Source: Herbiconiux sp. VKM Ac-1786
Lineage (GTDB): Bacteria > Actinomycetota > Actinomycetes > Actinomycetales > Microbacteriaceae
NCBI RefSeq assembly: GCF_015350805.1
Contig: NZ_JADKSG010000001.1
Span: 744,001 to 808,000 of the forward strand
Reading direction: 5' to 3'
Length of the DNA stretch: 64,000 nucleotides
The notes below the pieces were generated by a model. It was not told the DNA's origin. It was given only the letters and a program-made list of their open reading frames with translations, and ran no database searches. The translations under genes were made by a program, and so were the position numbers. This document shows positions 41,816 to 51,280 of the stretch, piece by piece (position 1 is the stretch's first letter; each line of letters begins with the position of its first letter).

Positions 41816-42742
41816 TCAGCAGCGGTCGTACACGTGCCCCTTCGCCCCCGCCGGAGCGAGCGGCCGGTCGCGCAGCACGATGCCGGCGGGGCGTGACGGA
41901 TCGGCGCAGACCTCGGCCCAGGTGCCGCTGAGGTGTCCGGCGTACTCGATGTCGAGCACCTGCGCGCCGTACACCTCGGTGTAGCTGCCGCACTCGGCGA
42001 AGCGCTGGCACTCCTCGGCGACCGCGAAGTCGAAGCCGATCTGCGTGTGCCCGCGCGCGCCGAGCTCCGGCGTGTTCTTCTGCCCGGCCGCGAGACCGTT
42101 CTGGTGCGCGATGCCCACCAGCATCGTGGCGAACTGCACCGCCTGCTCGAGCCCGAAGGCGCCGTCGGAGCGGGTGTAGGAGTCGAGGTTGTCGAACTCG
42201 ACCGCGTCGAAGCCGCTGCCCGCGCAGCCGGCGATCGTCACGGCGATTCTGTCGGCGAGGGCCGCGCGGTTGTCGGGCGTCGAGATGTCGAAGATGGTCT
42301 CGTCGGGCCAGCCCGGGTCGGCGACCGGCTCGCCCTCGTCGTCGCGCAGCACGAGCACCTCGGGCCAGTTCTCGCCCGGCTGGCTCTGGAAGCCGTTGAC
42401 GTAGCAGATGCTGTACACGCCGGTCGCGGGCGCCGCCGTGCTGTCGCGGGCGACGACGTTGACCCCGGCCGGGGGTTCGTAGGCACCCCCGAGCTGGTAG
42501 TCGAACACGGGGTCGGCGGGCAGGGGGCGGATGCGCGGCGGCACGGCCGCGTCGACCTGCGCCGTGGCGCTCGGCGTCGGGGTCGCGGTCGCGGTGGCGC
42601 TCGGCGTGCCCGTGCCCGTGCCGGTGCCCGCGCCGGCCGCCTGGCCGTCGTCGTCGGGGCCGGACGCGCAGGCGCCGAGCCCGAGCACCGTGACGGCGAC
42701 GAGGGCGACCGCCGCGGCGCGATGACGGAGTGCAGGGACCAC
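41816..42742 (-). CDS. GH114 endo-alpha-1,4-polygalactosaminidase-like lipoprotein
   Basis: The 308-residue protein has a lipobox (VLGLGAC) and a Thr/Ala/Gly linker, then a GH114 (TIM-barrel) domain with YCYVNGF-like CYVNGFQSQP, FDAVEFDNLDSY and GLAAGQKNTPEL, in which the acids of the D-A-V-E-x-D motif are catalytic. It should cut galactosaminogalactan-type polymers outside the cell. I prefer the GTG at 42742, because TACGAT lies seven bases upstream, over the ATG at 42778. Confidence 0.8.
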   Translation of the reverse strand: MVPALRHRAAAVALVAVTVLGLGACASGPDDDGQAAGAGTGTGTGTPSATATATPTPSATAQVDAAVPPRIRPLPADPVFDYQLGGAYEPPAGVNVVARDSTAAPATGVYSICYVNGFQSQPGENWPEVLVLRDDEGEPVADPGWPDETIFDISTPDNRAALADRIAVTIAGCAGSGFDAVEFDNLDSYTRSDGAFGLEQAVQFATMLVGIAHQNGLAAGQKNTPELGARGHTQIGFDFAVAEECQRFAECGSYTEVYGAQVLDIEYAGHLSGTWAEVCADPSRPAGIVLRDRPLAPAGAKGHVYDRC

Positions 42743-42749
42743 GAGGCCG

Positions 42750-42755
42750 ATCGTA
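42750..42755 (-). promoter_or_regulatory. -10 element of leaderless promoter (GH114)
   Basis: TACGAT on the minus strand, seven bases before the GTG at 42742. This decides the start choice. Confidence 0.45.
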
Positions 42756-42824
42756 GCGGGGCGAGTCGAGCGCGTCATGGGAAGCGGCCGACAACCGAAC
42801 CGCAGGCTCCGCCGCTCCACGGGC

Positions 42825-43529
42825 TCAGACCAGCCCGGCCCCGTAGGCGAAGATGACGGCCTGCACCCGGTCGCGCAGCTCGAGCTTCATCAGCACCCGC
42901 CCCACGTGGGTCTTGACCGTCGACTCCGAGAGGAAGAAGCGTGCCGCGATCTCCGAGTTCGTCAGGCCCTCCGCCATGGCGACGAGCACCTCGTGCTCGC
43001 GCTCGGTGAGCGTCGCGAGGAGGGCGGGAGCGGCGCCCGGGGTGCCCGGCGCGGGGTCGGCGGGACGCGCATCCGCCCCACCGGCCGGGAGCTGGGGGCC
43101 GAAGAGCTCGAGCAGCTTGCGGGTGACCCGCGGCGAGACGGCGGCGTCGCCCGAGGAGACGGCGCGGATGGCGGCGACGAGCTCGGCGGGCTGGGCGTCC
43201 TTCAGCAGGAAGCCGCTGGCGCCCGCGGAGAGCCCCGCGAAGGCGTACTCGTCGAGGTCGAAGGTGGTGAGGATGATGATGCGGCTGGCGGGGTTCGCCG
43301 CCACGATGGCGCGGGTGGCCTCGATGCCGTCGAGCCCGGGCATCCGCACGTCCATCAGCACGACGTCGGGGGTGAGCCGGGCGGTGGCGGCGATCGCCTC
43401 GCGGCCGTCGCCGGCCTCGCCCACGACCTCGAGGTCGTCGTACGACTCGATCACCATGCGCATGCCGAGGCGGATGAGCTGCTGGTCGTCGACGAGGAGC
43501 ACCCGGATGCGGGCGGGGGCGTCGGTCAT
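42825..43529 (-). CDS. NarL/FixJ response regulator
   Basis: The 234-residue regulator has a receiver (VLLVDDQ, VLMDVRMPGLDG, LLKDAQ) and a C-terminal LuxR helix-turn-helix (LTEREHEVLVAMAEGLTNSEIAARFFLSESTVKTHVGRVLMKL), with a Pro/Ala linker between. It is the last of a four-gene operon, coupled by ATGA to its kinase, and probably controls the ABC exporter genes of the same operon. Confidence 0.92.
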   Translation of the reverse strand: MTDAPARIRVLLVDDQQLIRLGMRMVIESYDDLEVVGEAGDGREAIAATARLTPDVVLMDVRMPGLDGIEATRAIVAANPASRIIILTTFDLDEYAFAGLSAGASGFLLKDAQPAELVAAIRAVSSGDAAVSPRVTRKLLELFGPQLPAGGADARPADPAPGTPGAAPALLATLTEREHEVLVAMAEGLTNSEIAARFFLSESTVKTHVGRVLMKLELRDRVQAVIFAYGAGLV

Positions 43530-44893
43530 GGGGTGCCTTCCTGAGGGAGTGAGGTGGGCGCGGGAACAGGCGCCGGGTCGCCCAGCCGCGCCGCCACGCG
43601 CCAGCCGCGGGTGCCGAGCGGCCCGGCGGTGACCGTGCCCCCGTGCACCTGCACGCGCTCCCGCAGCCCGATCAGGCCACGGCCCGAGCCCTCGGAGGCG
43701 GCGGCGCGCGCCGGCTCGAGTCCGTCGTCGAGCACCGTGATCGAGATGCCGGCCGCGTCGTAGCGCAGCTCGACGTCGACCCGGTCGACGTCCATCGCGT
43801 AGCGGAGCGCGTTCGTCAGGGCCTCCTGCACGACCCGGTAGACGCTGAGCTGCAGCACCGAGTCGGCAGGAGGGCTGCCGATGCTCGTGAAGCGCACCGG
43901 CAGACCGGCCGCACGGAAGGTCGCGACGAGCTCGGGCAGATCGGTGACGCCGGGCTGCGGGGCGAGGGCCGCGGGCGACGACCCGGCGACGCCCGGCCCG
44001 CTGTCGTCGTCGGCGAGCACGCCGAGGGAGCGGCGCATGTCGGTGAGCGCCCGGCGGGCCGTCGCACCGGTCTGCCGCACGGCCTCCTGCGCCGAGGCGG
44101 GCGCCGTGCCCGAGCGGGCGAGGCTCGCCTCGGCGCCGTCGCTGAGCGCGACGATCACGGTGAGGCTGTGGGCGACGATGTCGTGCATCTCCCGGGCGAT
44201 GCGGGCGCGCTCGGAGGCGACCGCGAGCTGGGCCCGCTGGTCGCGCTCGCGGGCGAGCTGGGCGGCCCGCTCCAGCAGGGCGTCGATGTAGCGGCGCCGG
44301 TTTCCGAAGGTGATGCCGACGAGGGTCGCGATGACGCAGAGGAACGCGATCAGGATGCCGAACGCCACCGTCGCGATCGGGTCGCCGGTCTGCAGCGCCG
44401 TCGCCAGCACGCCGGTGCCCGCGGCCGCGGCGGTGCCGATCCAGGCCGCTCGGGTGGATCGATAGACGGCCAGGGCGTACAACGCGAACAGCACGGGCGA
44501 GACGTCGAGCTGCGGCCCGTCGGGCGAGGGCAGCAGCATCGCAGCGATGCAGATGCCCGCCGTGATCACCGGCACGTGCCGGCGGAACAGCAGCGCCACC
44601 GCCACGGCCGCCGCGCCGTAGAGCAGCATCGCCGGGAAGAGCGGGCTGCTCGTCACCGGGTCGTCGCCGAACGGGGAGCCGACCAGCACGGCGATGGCCG
44701 ACACGAGCGCCCAGATGCCCATCGGCACCGCGTAGGTGCCGGCGATCAATCCGTCGAGCAGCCACGGGTGCCGGTTGAAGAACGAGCGGATGAAGCCCGG
44801 CGGTTTGGGCAGACGCAGGTCCTCGGCGCTCGGCGGGGGTACCGCCGGCGCCGAGGTCCGGATGCCCGGGCCCGAGGGCCCCGTCGTCACCAC
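43526..44893 (-). CDS. Sensor histidine kinase (LiaS/DesK-type)
   Basis: The 455-residue protein has five or so N-terminal membrane helices, a coiled HisKA_3 region (EMHDIVAHSLTVIVALSDGAEASLARSG with the phosphohistidine in REMHD) and a short ATPase domain (YRVVQEALTNALRYA, GRGLIGLRERVQVHGG). It senses an unknown membrane or cell-wall signal. The first GTG of a GTGGTG pair is preferred, with GGAGGG ten bases upstream. It is two bases from the permease stop. Confidence 0.9.
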   Translation of the reverse strand: MVTTGPSGPGIRTSAPAVPPPSAEDLRLPKPPGFIRSFFNRHPWLLDGLIAGTYAVPMGIWALVSAIAVLVGSPFGDDPVTSSPLFPAMLLYGAAAVAVALLFRRHVPVITAGICIAAMLLPSPDGPQLDVSPVLFALYALAVYRSTRAAWIGTAAAAGTGVLATALQTGDPIATVAFGILIAFLCVIATLVGITFGNRRRYIDALLERAAQLARERDQRAQLAVASERARIAREMHDIVAHSLTVIVALSDGAEASLARSGTAPASAQEAVRQTGATARRALTDMRRSLGVLADDDSGPGVAGSSPAALAPQPGVTDLPELVATFRAAGLPVRFTSIGSPPADSVLQLSVYRVVQEALTNALRYAMDVDRVDVELRYDAAGISITVLDDGLEPARAAASEGSGRGLIGLRERVQVHGGTVTAGPLGTRGWRVAARLGDPAPVPAPTSLPQEGTP

Positions 44894-44895
44894 TG

Positions 44896-45732
44896 TCAGG
44901 CATCCCTCCGGCGCATCAGGATCGCCGCGGGCACTGCGAACAGGGCGATCCACCCGAGCATAACCAGCACGGACTGCCAGGGCTCGAAGACCCCGCCGCC
45001 GAAGAACAGCGTCTGGCCGGCCGAGCCGGGCAGCCAGTCGGCGAGCACCGAGGCCCAGTCGGCGGCGATGAACGAGATCACCGAGGGCACGACGAGCAGC
45101 AGCCCGACCGCCGCGGCGATCCCGCCCGCCGTGTGCCGCAGCAGGGCTCCGATGAAGAAGGCGACGAGCCCGATCAGCGCGAGGTAGCCGGCGGCGCCGA
45201 CCAGGTGGCCCCAGACCTCGACGTCGGCGAGGTCGCTCTCGACGCCCTTGGCCTGGAGCATCGGCCAGGTCACGGCGTAGCTCGCCAGCACCGAGACCAG
45301 GCCGACGACGAAGCTCGTGACGCCGAACAGCAGGGCCTTCGCCCAGAGCACCGGAAGGCGCGTGGGCACCGCGGTCAGGCTCGAGCGGATCTGCCCGGTG
45401 CCGTACTCGCCGGTGATGACGAGCACGCCGAGCACCGAGATCACGAGCTGGTTGAACAGGATGCCGAGGGTCGACACCTGCACGGCGGCCTGCGCGGCGG
45501 CGGCGGGGTCGGCTCCGGCCGCCGCCGTCAGCTCCTGGGGCTGGGTGAGCACGAGCAGCGCGCCCATGCCGATCTGCAGGGCGATCAGGATCGCGTACGC
45601 CCAGACGGTGGAGCGCAGGGTGGTCAGCTTGATCCACTCGCTGCGGAGGATCCCGGTGAAGCGCAGCCGCGCATCCGGAACCGGCTGGAGCGTGACCCGC
45701 GCGGTGGCGGGGGCGGTCGTCGCGGCGCTCAT
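44896..45732 (-). CDS. ABC-2 type transporter permease
   Basis: The 278-residue protein has six predicted helices. It contains VITGEYGTGQIRSSLTAVPTR, a phrase common in actinobacterial ABC-2 permeases. It has no ATPase domain and must pair with the upstream ATPase, whose stop it overlaps. Likely role: export of an antimicrobial or cell-wall-active compound. Confidence 0.9.
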   Translation of the reverse strand: MSAATTAPATARVTLQPVPDARLRFTGILRSEWIKLTTLRSTVWAYAILIALQIGMGALLVLTQPQELTAAAGADPAAAAQAAVQVSTLGILFNQLVISVLGVLVITGEYGTGQIRSSLTAVPTRLPVLWAKALLFGVTSFVVGLVSVLASYAVTWPMLQAKGVESDLADVEVWGHLVGAAGYLALIGLVAFFIGALLRHTAGGIAAAVGLLLVVPSVISFIAADWASVLADWLPGSAGQTLFFGGGVFEPWQSVLVMLGWIALFAVPAAILMRRRDA

Positions 45733-46676
45733 CGGGCCACCTCCTCGGTGACGGCAGCGGCCGGTTCACCGGTGAGGGCGCCCGTGCGGTACTCGACCTC
45801 GTCGCGGGTGAGCGAGAGGTACGCGTCCTCGAGCGAGCCCTGCACCAGGGTCAGCTCGTGCAGCGGCACCCCGAGGGCCGCCGCCACGTCGCCGATCGCC
45901 TCGGCCCGGGCTCCGCGCACCTCGATGGTCGTGGCGTCGACGCTCGTGACGGTGATGTCGGGCTGACCGAGCCGGCCGGCGATCTCGTCGATGCGCGGGC
46001 TGCGCACGCGCACGAAGCCGCCGGTGGAGCCGAGGATGTCGGCGACCGGGGCGTTCGCCACCACGCGCCCCTTGCCGAGCACGATGATGTGGTCGGCGGT
46101 CAGCGCCATCTCGCTCATCAGGTGGCTCGACAGCAGCACCGTGCGGCCCTCGGCCGCGAGCTGCCGGGCGAAGCCGCGCACCCAGAGCACGCCCTCGGGG
46201 TCGAGGCCGTTGACGGGCTCGTCGAGGATGAGGGTGGCCGGGTCGCCGAGCAGCGCTGCGGCGATGCCGAGCCGCTGCCCCATGCCGAGCGAGAAGCCGC
46301 CGACGCGCTTGCGGGCGACGCTCTCGAGGCCGGTCAGGCCGATCACCTCGTCGACCCGCCGCACCGGGATGCCGTGGGTGGCCGCGATGGCGCGGAGGTG
46401 GTTGCGGGCCGAGCGGCCGGTGTGCACCGCCTTCGCGTCGAGCAGCGCGCCGACCTCGCGGAGCGGCGCCCGGTGCTCGGCGTAGGGCCGGCCGTTCACG
46501 GTGACGCGGCCGGAGGTCGGCCGGTCGAGGCCGACGATCATCCGCATCGTGGTGGACTTGCCCGCGCCGTTCGGGCCGAGGAAGCCCGTCACCTGCCCGG
46601 GGCGCACCGTGAAGTCGACGCTGTCGACGGCCGTCCGGGCGCCGTAGCGCTTGGTCAACGAGGTGGCTTCGATCAT
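45729..46676 (-). CDS. ABC transporter ATPase (drug-export type)
   Basis: The 315-residue ATPase has Walker A GPNGAGKST, signature FSLGMGQR (a variant of LSGGQ), Walker B LILDEPVNGLDPEG and the switch His in LSSHLM. A ~90-residue C-terminal extension follows, as in DrrA/CcmA-like exporters. AGGAGC precedes the ATG. It begins the operon ATPase-permease-kinase-regulator. Confidence 0.92.
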   Translation of the reverse strand: MIEATSLTKRYGARTAVDSVDFTVRPGQVTGFLGPNGAGKSTTMRMIVGLDRPTSGRVTVNGRPYAEHRAPLREVGALLDAKAVHTGRSARNHLRAIAATHGIPVRRVDEVIGLTGLESVARKRVGGFSLGMGQRLGIAAALLGDPATLILDEPVNGLDPEGVLWVRGFARQLAAEGRTVLLSSHLMSEMALTADHIIVLGKGRVVANAPVADILGSTGGFVRVRSPRIDEIAGRLGQPDITVTSVDATTIEVRGARAEAIGDVAAALGVPLHELTLVQGSLEDAYLSLTRDEVEYRTGALTGEPAAAVTEEVAR

Positions 46677-46795
46677 GGGCTCTCGTGCTCCTGTGCTCGT
46701 AATTCGCGCGCTCTCTGCGCCGATTCCACGCTACGGATGCCCGTGCCGCCCCTCATCGGACCCCGGTGCCGTGCGGCTGGTACCGGGGTACGAAC

Positions 46796-48955
46796 CTACG
46801 ACGTCTTCTTCTGCTTCTTCTCCTCCACCGGAAGGGTGCCGGCGGCCCGGGCGGCCTTGTAGTACTCGCGGGCCTCGCTCTGACGGGCCTTCTCGGCACC
46901 GCTCGCGATCGAGGCGCGGATGTGCTCGGGGCCGTAGCCGAAGGCGTTCACCAGGTCCTGCGCGTGCGGGCGCAGGCGGGCCGAGAGCCGCTCGGTGTAG
47001 AGGCCCACGGCGCGGGCGCGGCTCGGGGAGAGCCGGCCGTTCATCAGGTACCAGGCGAGGTGCTTCTCGATCAGGCCGAGGCCGAACAGGTCGCGGAGCC
47101 AGGTCAGCACGACGCGGGTGCCGTCGTCGAGGCCGTCGGGGCTCGTGCCGTCCGACCCCTCAATGGCCTCGGTGAACGCCTCCCACTGCAGCAGCTCGGC
47201 ATGGGCCCTGGCCGCTTCGATGATCTCGGACTGGTGCAGGTTGAACAGGTCGGCCGCATCCTTCTTCGACAGCTTGGCCGCAGGGCGGAGCTTGCCGGCG
47301 ACCTCGCCGACCATCGTCTCGACCCGGTCGGTGAGCAGCTGGCGCTGGGCCGCCGACTCGCGCAGCTGGCCGACCGAGCGAGCGGTCGAGCCGAGGTCGG
47401 CGACGGTCTGCGCGAAGGAGCGGAGCCCGGAGCCGTTGACGGTGCGACCCGCGGCCTGCTCGACGACGTAGCGGGCGAGCACCCCGAAGTCGGCCTTGGC
47501 GAAGCGGCGGCCGTAGTCGCTCAGCAGCCGCTTGGCGACGAGCTGCAGCAGCACGTGGTTGTCACCCTCGAAGGTGGCGTAGACGTCGAGGTCGGCGCGG
47601 AGCCCGACCAGGCGGTTCTCGGCGAGGAAGCCGGCCCCGCCGCAGGCCTCGCGGGCCTCCTGCAGCGTGTCGAGCGCGTGCCAGGTGCTGAGCGGCTTGA
47701 GCGCCGCGGCGAGGGTCTCCAGGTCCTGCCGGCCCTCGTCGGTGTCGGCGACGCCCGAGAACACCTCGTCGAACTTCGTCAGCAGCTGCTCGTGGGCGAA
47801 GCTCGCGGCGTAGGTGGTGGCGAGCTTGGGCATCAGGCGCTTCTGGTGCAGCTGGTAGTCGAGCAGCACCTCCTCGTCGGTGTCGCTGCCCGCGGTGAAC
47901 TGGCGGCGCTCGTTGCCGTAGGTCACGGCGATGGTGAGCGCGATCTTCGCGGCGGCCACCGAGGCGCCGTCGAGCGAGACGCGGCCCTGCACGAGGGTGC
48001 CGAGCATGGTGAAGAAGCGGCGGCCGGGGCTCGCGATGCTACTGGAGTACTCGCCGTCGGCGCTGACGTCGCCGTAGCGGTTCAGCAGGTTCTCCCGCGG
48101 GATGCGCACACCGTCGAAGTGCAGCCGCCCGTTGTCGATGCCGTTCAGCCCGCCCTTCAGGCCGTCGTCCTCCCCGCCGATGCCGGGCAGGAACTCGCCC
48201 GTGGCCGCGTCGCGGATCGGCACGTAGAAGGCGTGCACGCCGTGGTTGACGTTCTTCGTGATCAGCTGCGCGAAGAGCACCGCGGCGATGCCGTGCTTCG
48301 CGGCGTTGCCGAGGTAGTCCTTCCAGGCACCCCGGAACGGGGTGTCGATCACGAACTCGCCGGTGGCCTCGTCGTAGGTGGCCGTGGTGCCGATGGCGGC
48401 GACGTCGGAGCCGTGCCCCGTCTCGGTCATGGCGAAGGCACCGGGCACCTCGAGGCTCATGATGCCGGGCAGGAAGGTGCGGTGGTGGTACTCGGTGCCG
48501 AGGTGCAGCACGGCGGCGCCGAACAGGCCCCACTGCACGCCCGACTTGATCTGCAGGCTCGGGTCGGCGGTGACGAGCTCCTCGAAGCCCGCGATGTTGC
48601 CGCCGTGGTCGTCCTCGCCGCCGACCGACTTGGGGAAGGCGCGGTGCACCTGACCGTCCTCGACCAGCAGCTTCAGCTGGCCGAACACGCGTTCGCGGTG
48701 CTCGTCGACGCTCTGGCCCTCGATGCGCTGCATCTCGGGACGGGCGGTGAGCTCGCGGGCGGCGAGCCGCACCTCGGCCCAGGTGCCGAGGAGGTAGCGG
48801 CCGAGCCACTCGACGTCGGTGCGGGCGACGACCACACCGCTGCCCGTGGCCCGCTTGGGCAACCGGGCCGAGGCGTCGAGCTCGCTGTCGATGCGGGCGG
48901 CGTCGGTGTCGGCCTTGGGGTCGATGCCCTGCGTGTTCTCGATCGTGTTCGTCAT
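46796..48955 (-). CDS. Acyl-CoA oxidase / large acyl-CoA dehydrogenase
   Basis: The 719-residue enzyme has the extended length of acyl-CoA oxidases. Motifs include GAFAMTETGHGSDVAAIGTTA (flavin/substrate region), VTYGNERRQF, CGGAGFLAENRLVGLRADLDVYATFEGDN and a long C-terminal helical domain. It probably performs the first step of fatty-acyl beta-oxidation, giving hydrogen peroxide or feeding electron transfer. The ATG at 48955 has GAGGA upstream; an ATG at 48961 is too close to that site. It is not in an operon. Confidence 0.88.
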   Translation of the reverse strand: MTNTIENTQGIDPKADTDAARIDSELDASARLPKRATGSGVVVARTDVEWLGRYLLGTWAEVRLAARELTARPEMQRIEGQSVDEHRERVFGQLKLLVEDGQVHRAFPKSVGGEDDHGGNIAGFEELVTADPSLQIKSGVQWGLFGAAVLHLGTEYHHRTFLPGIMSLEVPGAFAMTETGHGSDVAAIGTTATYDEATGEFVIDTPFRGAWKDYLGNAAKHGIAAVLFAQLITKNVNHGVHAFYVPIRDAATGEFLPGIGGEDDGLKGGLNGIDNGRLHFDGVRIPRENLLNRYGDVSADGEYSSSIASPGRRFFTMLGTLVQGRVSLDGASVAAAKIALTIAVTYGNERRQFTAGSDTDEEVLLDYQLHQKRLMPKLATTYAASFAHEQLLTKFDEVFSGVADTDEGRQDLETLAAALKPLSTWHALDTLQEAREACGGAGFLAENRLVGLRADLDVYATFEGDNHVLLQLVAKRLLSDYGRRFAKADFGVLARYVVEQAAGRTVNGSGLRSFAQTVADLGSTARSVGQLRESAAQRQLLTDRVETMVGEVAGKLRPAAKLSKKDAADLFNLHQSEIIEAARAHAELLQWEAFTEAIEGSDGTSPDGLDDGTRVVLTWLRDLFGLGLIEKHLAWYLMNGRLSPSRARAVGLYTERLSARLRPHAQDLVNAFGYGPEHIRASIASGAEKARQSEAREYYKAARAAGTLPVEEKKQKKTS

Positions 48956-49084
48956 CGTCATCCTCGTCGTCGTGGCTGATTCCACGGTAGGAGGAGCGCC
49001 GTCGAGGGCGAAACGGCCGGTGACGGGCCTACAAACGGGGGGCGAGGGGGTGCGTGGAGCACTGTGGACATCCCACAGTCGTTC

Positions 49085-50338
49085 TCAGGATCCACCCACC
49101 GAGGCAGACAAAGAGCCGGGGTCGGCCCGCGGGGCGGTGCGGCCGCGCATCCGCTCGGCGACCGCCAGCAGGATCGTCACCAGGGCGAGCACGGCGAGGG
49201 CCTGAGCCGCGAGGTCGACGGCGGTCGCGAGACCGAGGGCCGTCGCCGCGGCGCCCGCCGCGACCGCGGTGAGCGCCTGGAGGAGGTAGGAGAAGAGGTA
49301 CACGAGCGACAGCACGGCGCCTCGGTGGGCCGACGGGGCCGCCCGGTTCGCGAGGCCGAGACCGCCGGTGAAGGAGAAGGAGTAGCCCACGCCGCCGACG
49401 ATGCACCAGGCGAAGAACAGCGGGAGCGACCCCGAGGAGGCGGTGGCCGCCATCAGGCCGAGGCCGGCCAGCGAGATCACGCCGCCGGTCACGATGGCCG
49501 GCACGGGGGGCACCCGGCCGAGCAGCAGCGCCGTCGCGCCGATGGTCGCCGAGGAGACGCCGAGCAGCGCGCCGACCACCAGGAGGTCGGTGGTGCCGGT
49601 CAGCTCCCGCGCCATCTGGGCGCCGAGCGAGAGGAAGATCGCACCGATGCTGTAGGCGGTCGAGACCGAGAGGGTCGCCGCGGCGAAGGCCAGGGCGATG
49701 CCGCGCGGGAGGCGGAGGGCCTGCGGGCGGAGGGCGGAGCGCGCATCCTGACCCGCCACCGCTGCCGGACGGTCGTCGGGAGTCAGCAGCACGGCGACGA
49801 AGGCGAGGAGCGCGAGGGCGCCGAGCACGACGAAGCCGAGCACGAGCGGCAGCGGGGCGTACTGGGCCAGGAGGCCCGAGACGACCAGCGCGAGCGTGAG
49901 GCCGGTGGAGGTCGAGACGGTCGTCATCGAGCTCGCCCGCCGCGGGTTGGCCCAGAGCGTGTTCTCGACCAGGGCGGCGCTGGCCGCGCCGAGGGCGAAC
50001 CCGGTTCCGACGCCCTGCATTATGCGGCCGGCGAAGAGCCAGCCGACGTTGGGCGCCAGCGCGAACACGAGCGCGGCGACAGTGAGCAGCGCGATGCCGA
50101 TCAGCATGGCGCGGCGGCGGCCGATCGCGTCGCTGATGCCGCCGAACAGCAGCAGCACGACGAGCAGGGCCACCGGGTAGGCGCCGAAGACCGACGTCGT
50201 CACCACCGGCGGCAGCGACCACTCGGCGGCGTAGACCGGGTAGAGCACGCTCGCCGCGCCGCTGGACCAGAGGCAGAGCGCGAGCACCGCGGCGGCCGAC
50301 CAGAAGGTGCCCCGCCGGCCGAAGCGCGCTGTCGTCAT
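49085..50338 (-). CDS. MFS transporter
   Basis: The 417-residue protein has twelve predicted helices. The loop 2-3 motif is GGISDAIGRRRAM and the helix-4 region reads GRIMQGVGTGFALGAASAALVE. The wording is that of actinobacterial drug/metabolite exporters; the substrate is unknown. TACTGT ends six bases before the ATG. Confidence 0.87.
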   Translation of the reverse strand: MTTARFGRRGTFWSAAAVLALCLWSSGAASVLYPVYAAEWSLPPVVTTSVFGAYPVALLVVLLLFGGISDAIGRRRAMLIGIALLTVAALVFALAPNVGWLFAGRIMQGVGTGFALGAASAALVENTLWANPRRASSMTTVSTSTGLTLALVVSGLLAQYAPLPLVLGFVVLGALALLAFVAVLLTPDDRPAAVAGQDARSALRPQALRLPRGIALAFAAATLSVSTAYSIGAIFLSLGAQMARELTGTTDLLVVGALLGVSSATIGATALLLGRVPPVPAIVTGGVISLAGLGLMAATASSGSLPLFFAWCIVGGVGYSFSFTGGLGLANRAAPSAHRGAVLSLVYLFSYLLQALTAVAAGAAATALGLATAVDLAAQALAVLALVTILLAVAERMRGRTAPRADPGSLSASVGGS

Positions 50339-50344
50339 TCGGCA

Positions 50345-50350
50345 ACAGTA
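50345..50350 (-). promoter_or_regulatory. -10 element of leaderless promoter (MFS 50338)
   Basis: TACTGT on the minus strand, six bases before the ATG. Confidence 0.5.
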
Positions 50351-50413
50351 CGCGCCGGGCGGGCCCGGCCGGCCGGGGTGTGCTCGGGCGGGGCGCGGTC
50401 GGGCCGGCCCCGG

Positions 50414-51139
50414 TCAGTCGGGGGTCGCGCCGCCCGGGTCGTTGCGGTGCATCGCGCGGCGCACGCGCTCGACCACGCCCGAGGCGGGCGGCTCGTTGTA
50501 GGCGTTCGCGGGCTCCTGGCCCGACATCGCGGCGATGGCCGCCATCACGTCGTCGGTCAGCCTCCGTCGCGCCCGCGCCGAGCCGGCCTCGCCGTAGCCC
50601 GCCGACTCGATCGGCTCGCCGAAGCGGATGGTCACCGGCGTCACGCGGGGAACGCGCGCGCCGTCGGGTTGGAGGTTCTCGGTGCCGCTCAGCGCGACCG
50701 GCACGATCGGGCATCCGGTGGTCAGGCCCAGCCACGCGACCCCCGTGCGCCCCCGATAGAGCCGGCCGTCGCGGGAGCGGGTGCCCTCGGGATAGATGGC
50801 GAACGCGCCGCCCGCCTCGAGCACCTCGCGGCCGCGCTCGAGCGAGTCCTGGGCCGCCGTGGCGCTCTCGCGGTCGACCGGGATCGCGCCGATCGACTCG
50901 AAGAACGTCTTCGACACGCGCCCCTTCAGCCCCTCGCCGGTGAAGTACTCCTGCTTGGCGAGGAAGCGCACGTCGCGCGGGGCGATCACGGTGATCACCA
51001 CGCTGTCCATGAAGCTGAGGTGGTTGCTCGCCAGCAGCACGGCGCCCTCGCGCGGAACGAGCTCCCGCCCGATCACGATGGGCCGGTAGACGGCGCCGGC
51101 GAGGGGACGGGCGAGGCCCCGGGCGATCGTCTTGAACAT
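50414..51139 (-). CDS. 1-acyl-sn-glycerol-3-phosphate acyltransferase (PlsC family)
   Basis: The 241-residue membrane-associated enzyme has the NHLSFMD motif (HX4D) near residue 40 and PEGTRSRDG further on, both diagnostic. It transfers acyl chains to lysophosphatidic acid or a related lipid. The C-terminal ~40 residues are a loose tail. The ATG (MFKTIARG) has no strong ribosome site. Confidence 0.9.
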   Translation of the reverse strand: MFKTIARGLARPLAGAVYRPIVIGRELVPREGAVLLASNHLSFMDSVVITVIAPRDVRFLAKQEYFTGEGLKGRVSKTFFESIGAIPVDRESATAAQDSLERGREVLEAGGAFAIYPEGTRSRDGRLYRGRTGVAWLGLTTGCPIVPVALSGTENLQPDGARVPRVTPVTIRFGEPIESAGYGEAGSARARRRLTDDVMAAIAAMSGQEPANAYNEPPASGVVERVRRAMHRNDPGGATPD

Positions 51140-51181
51140 GCCCCGATGCTCGCACGAGTCGCATGCCGTGCGGGCTATGGT

Positions 51182-51210
51182 GCTGCTCACTGCTTTTCGC
51201 TGCTCACTGC
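51182..51210 (+). repeat. Direct repeat in DUF3105 promoter region
   Basis: GCTGCTCACTGC occurs at 51182-51193 and 51199-51210, 17 bp apart and separated by TTTTC, about 25 bases before a CATAAT -10 (51237-51242). It may be a regulator-binding site. Confidence 0.4.
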
Positions 51211-51280
51211 GTTTTCATAGGCGGCTGCGGCATCCTCATAATGGTTGTCGCTTCAACCTGCCCTGCTCCCGTTCGTCGAA

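Noticed and set aside
48039-49205. Open frames opposite and around the acyl-CoA oxidase.
   Set aside because: They lack family motifs and overlap a gene with clear motifs in the right frame.
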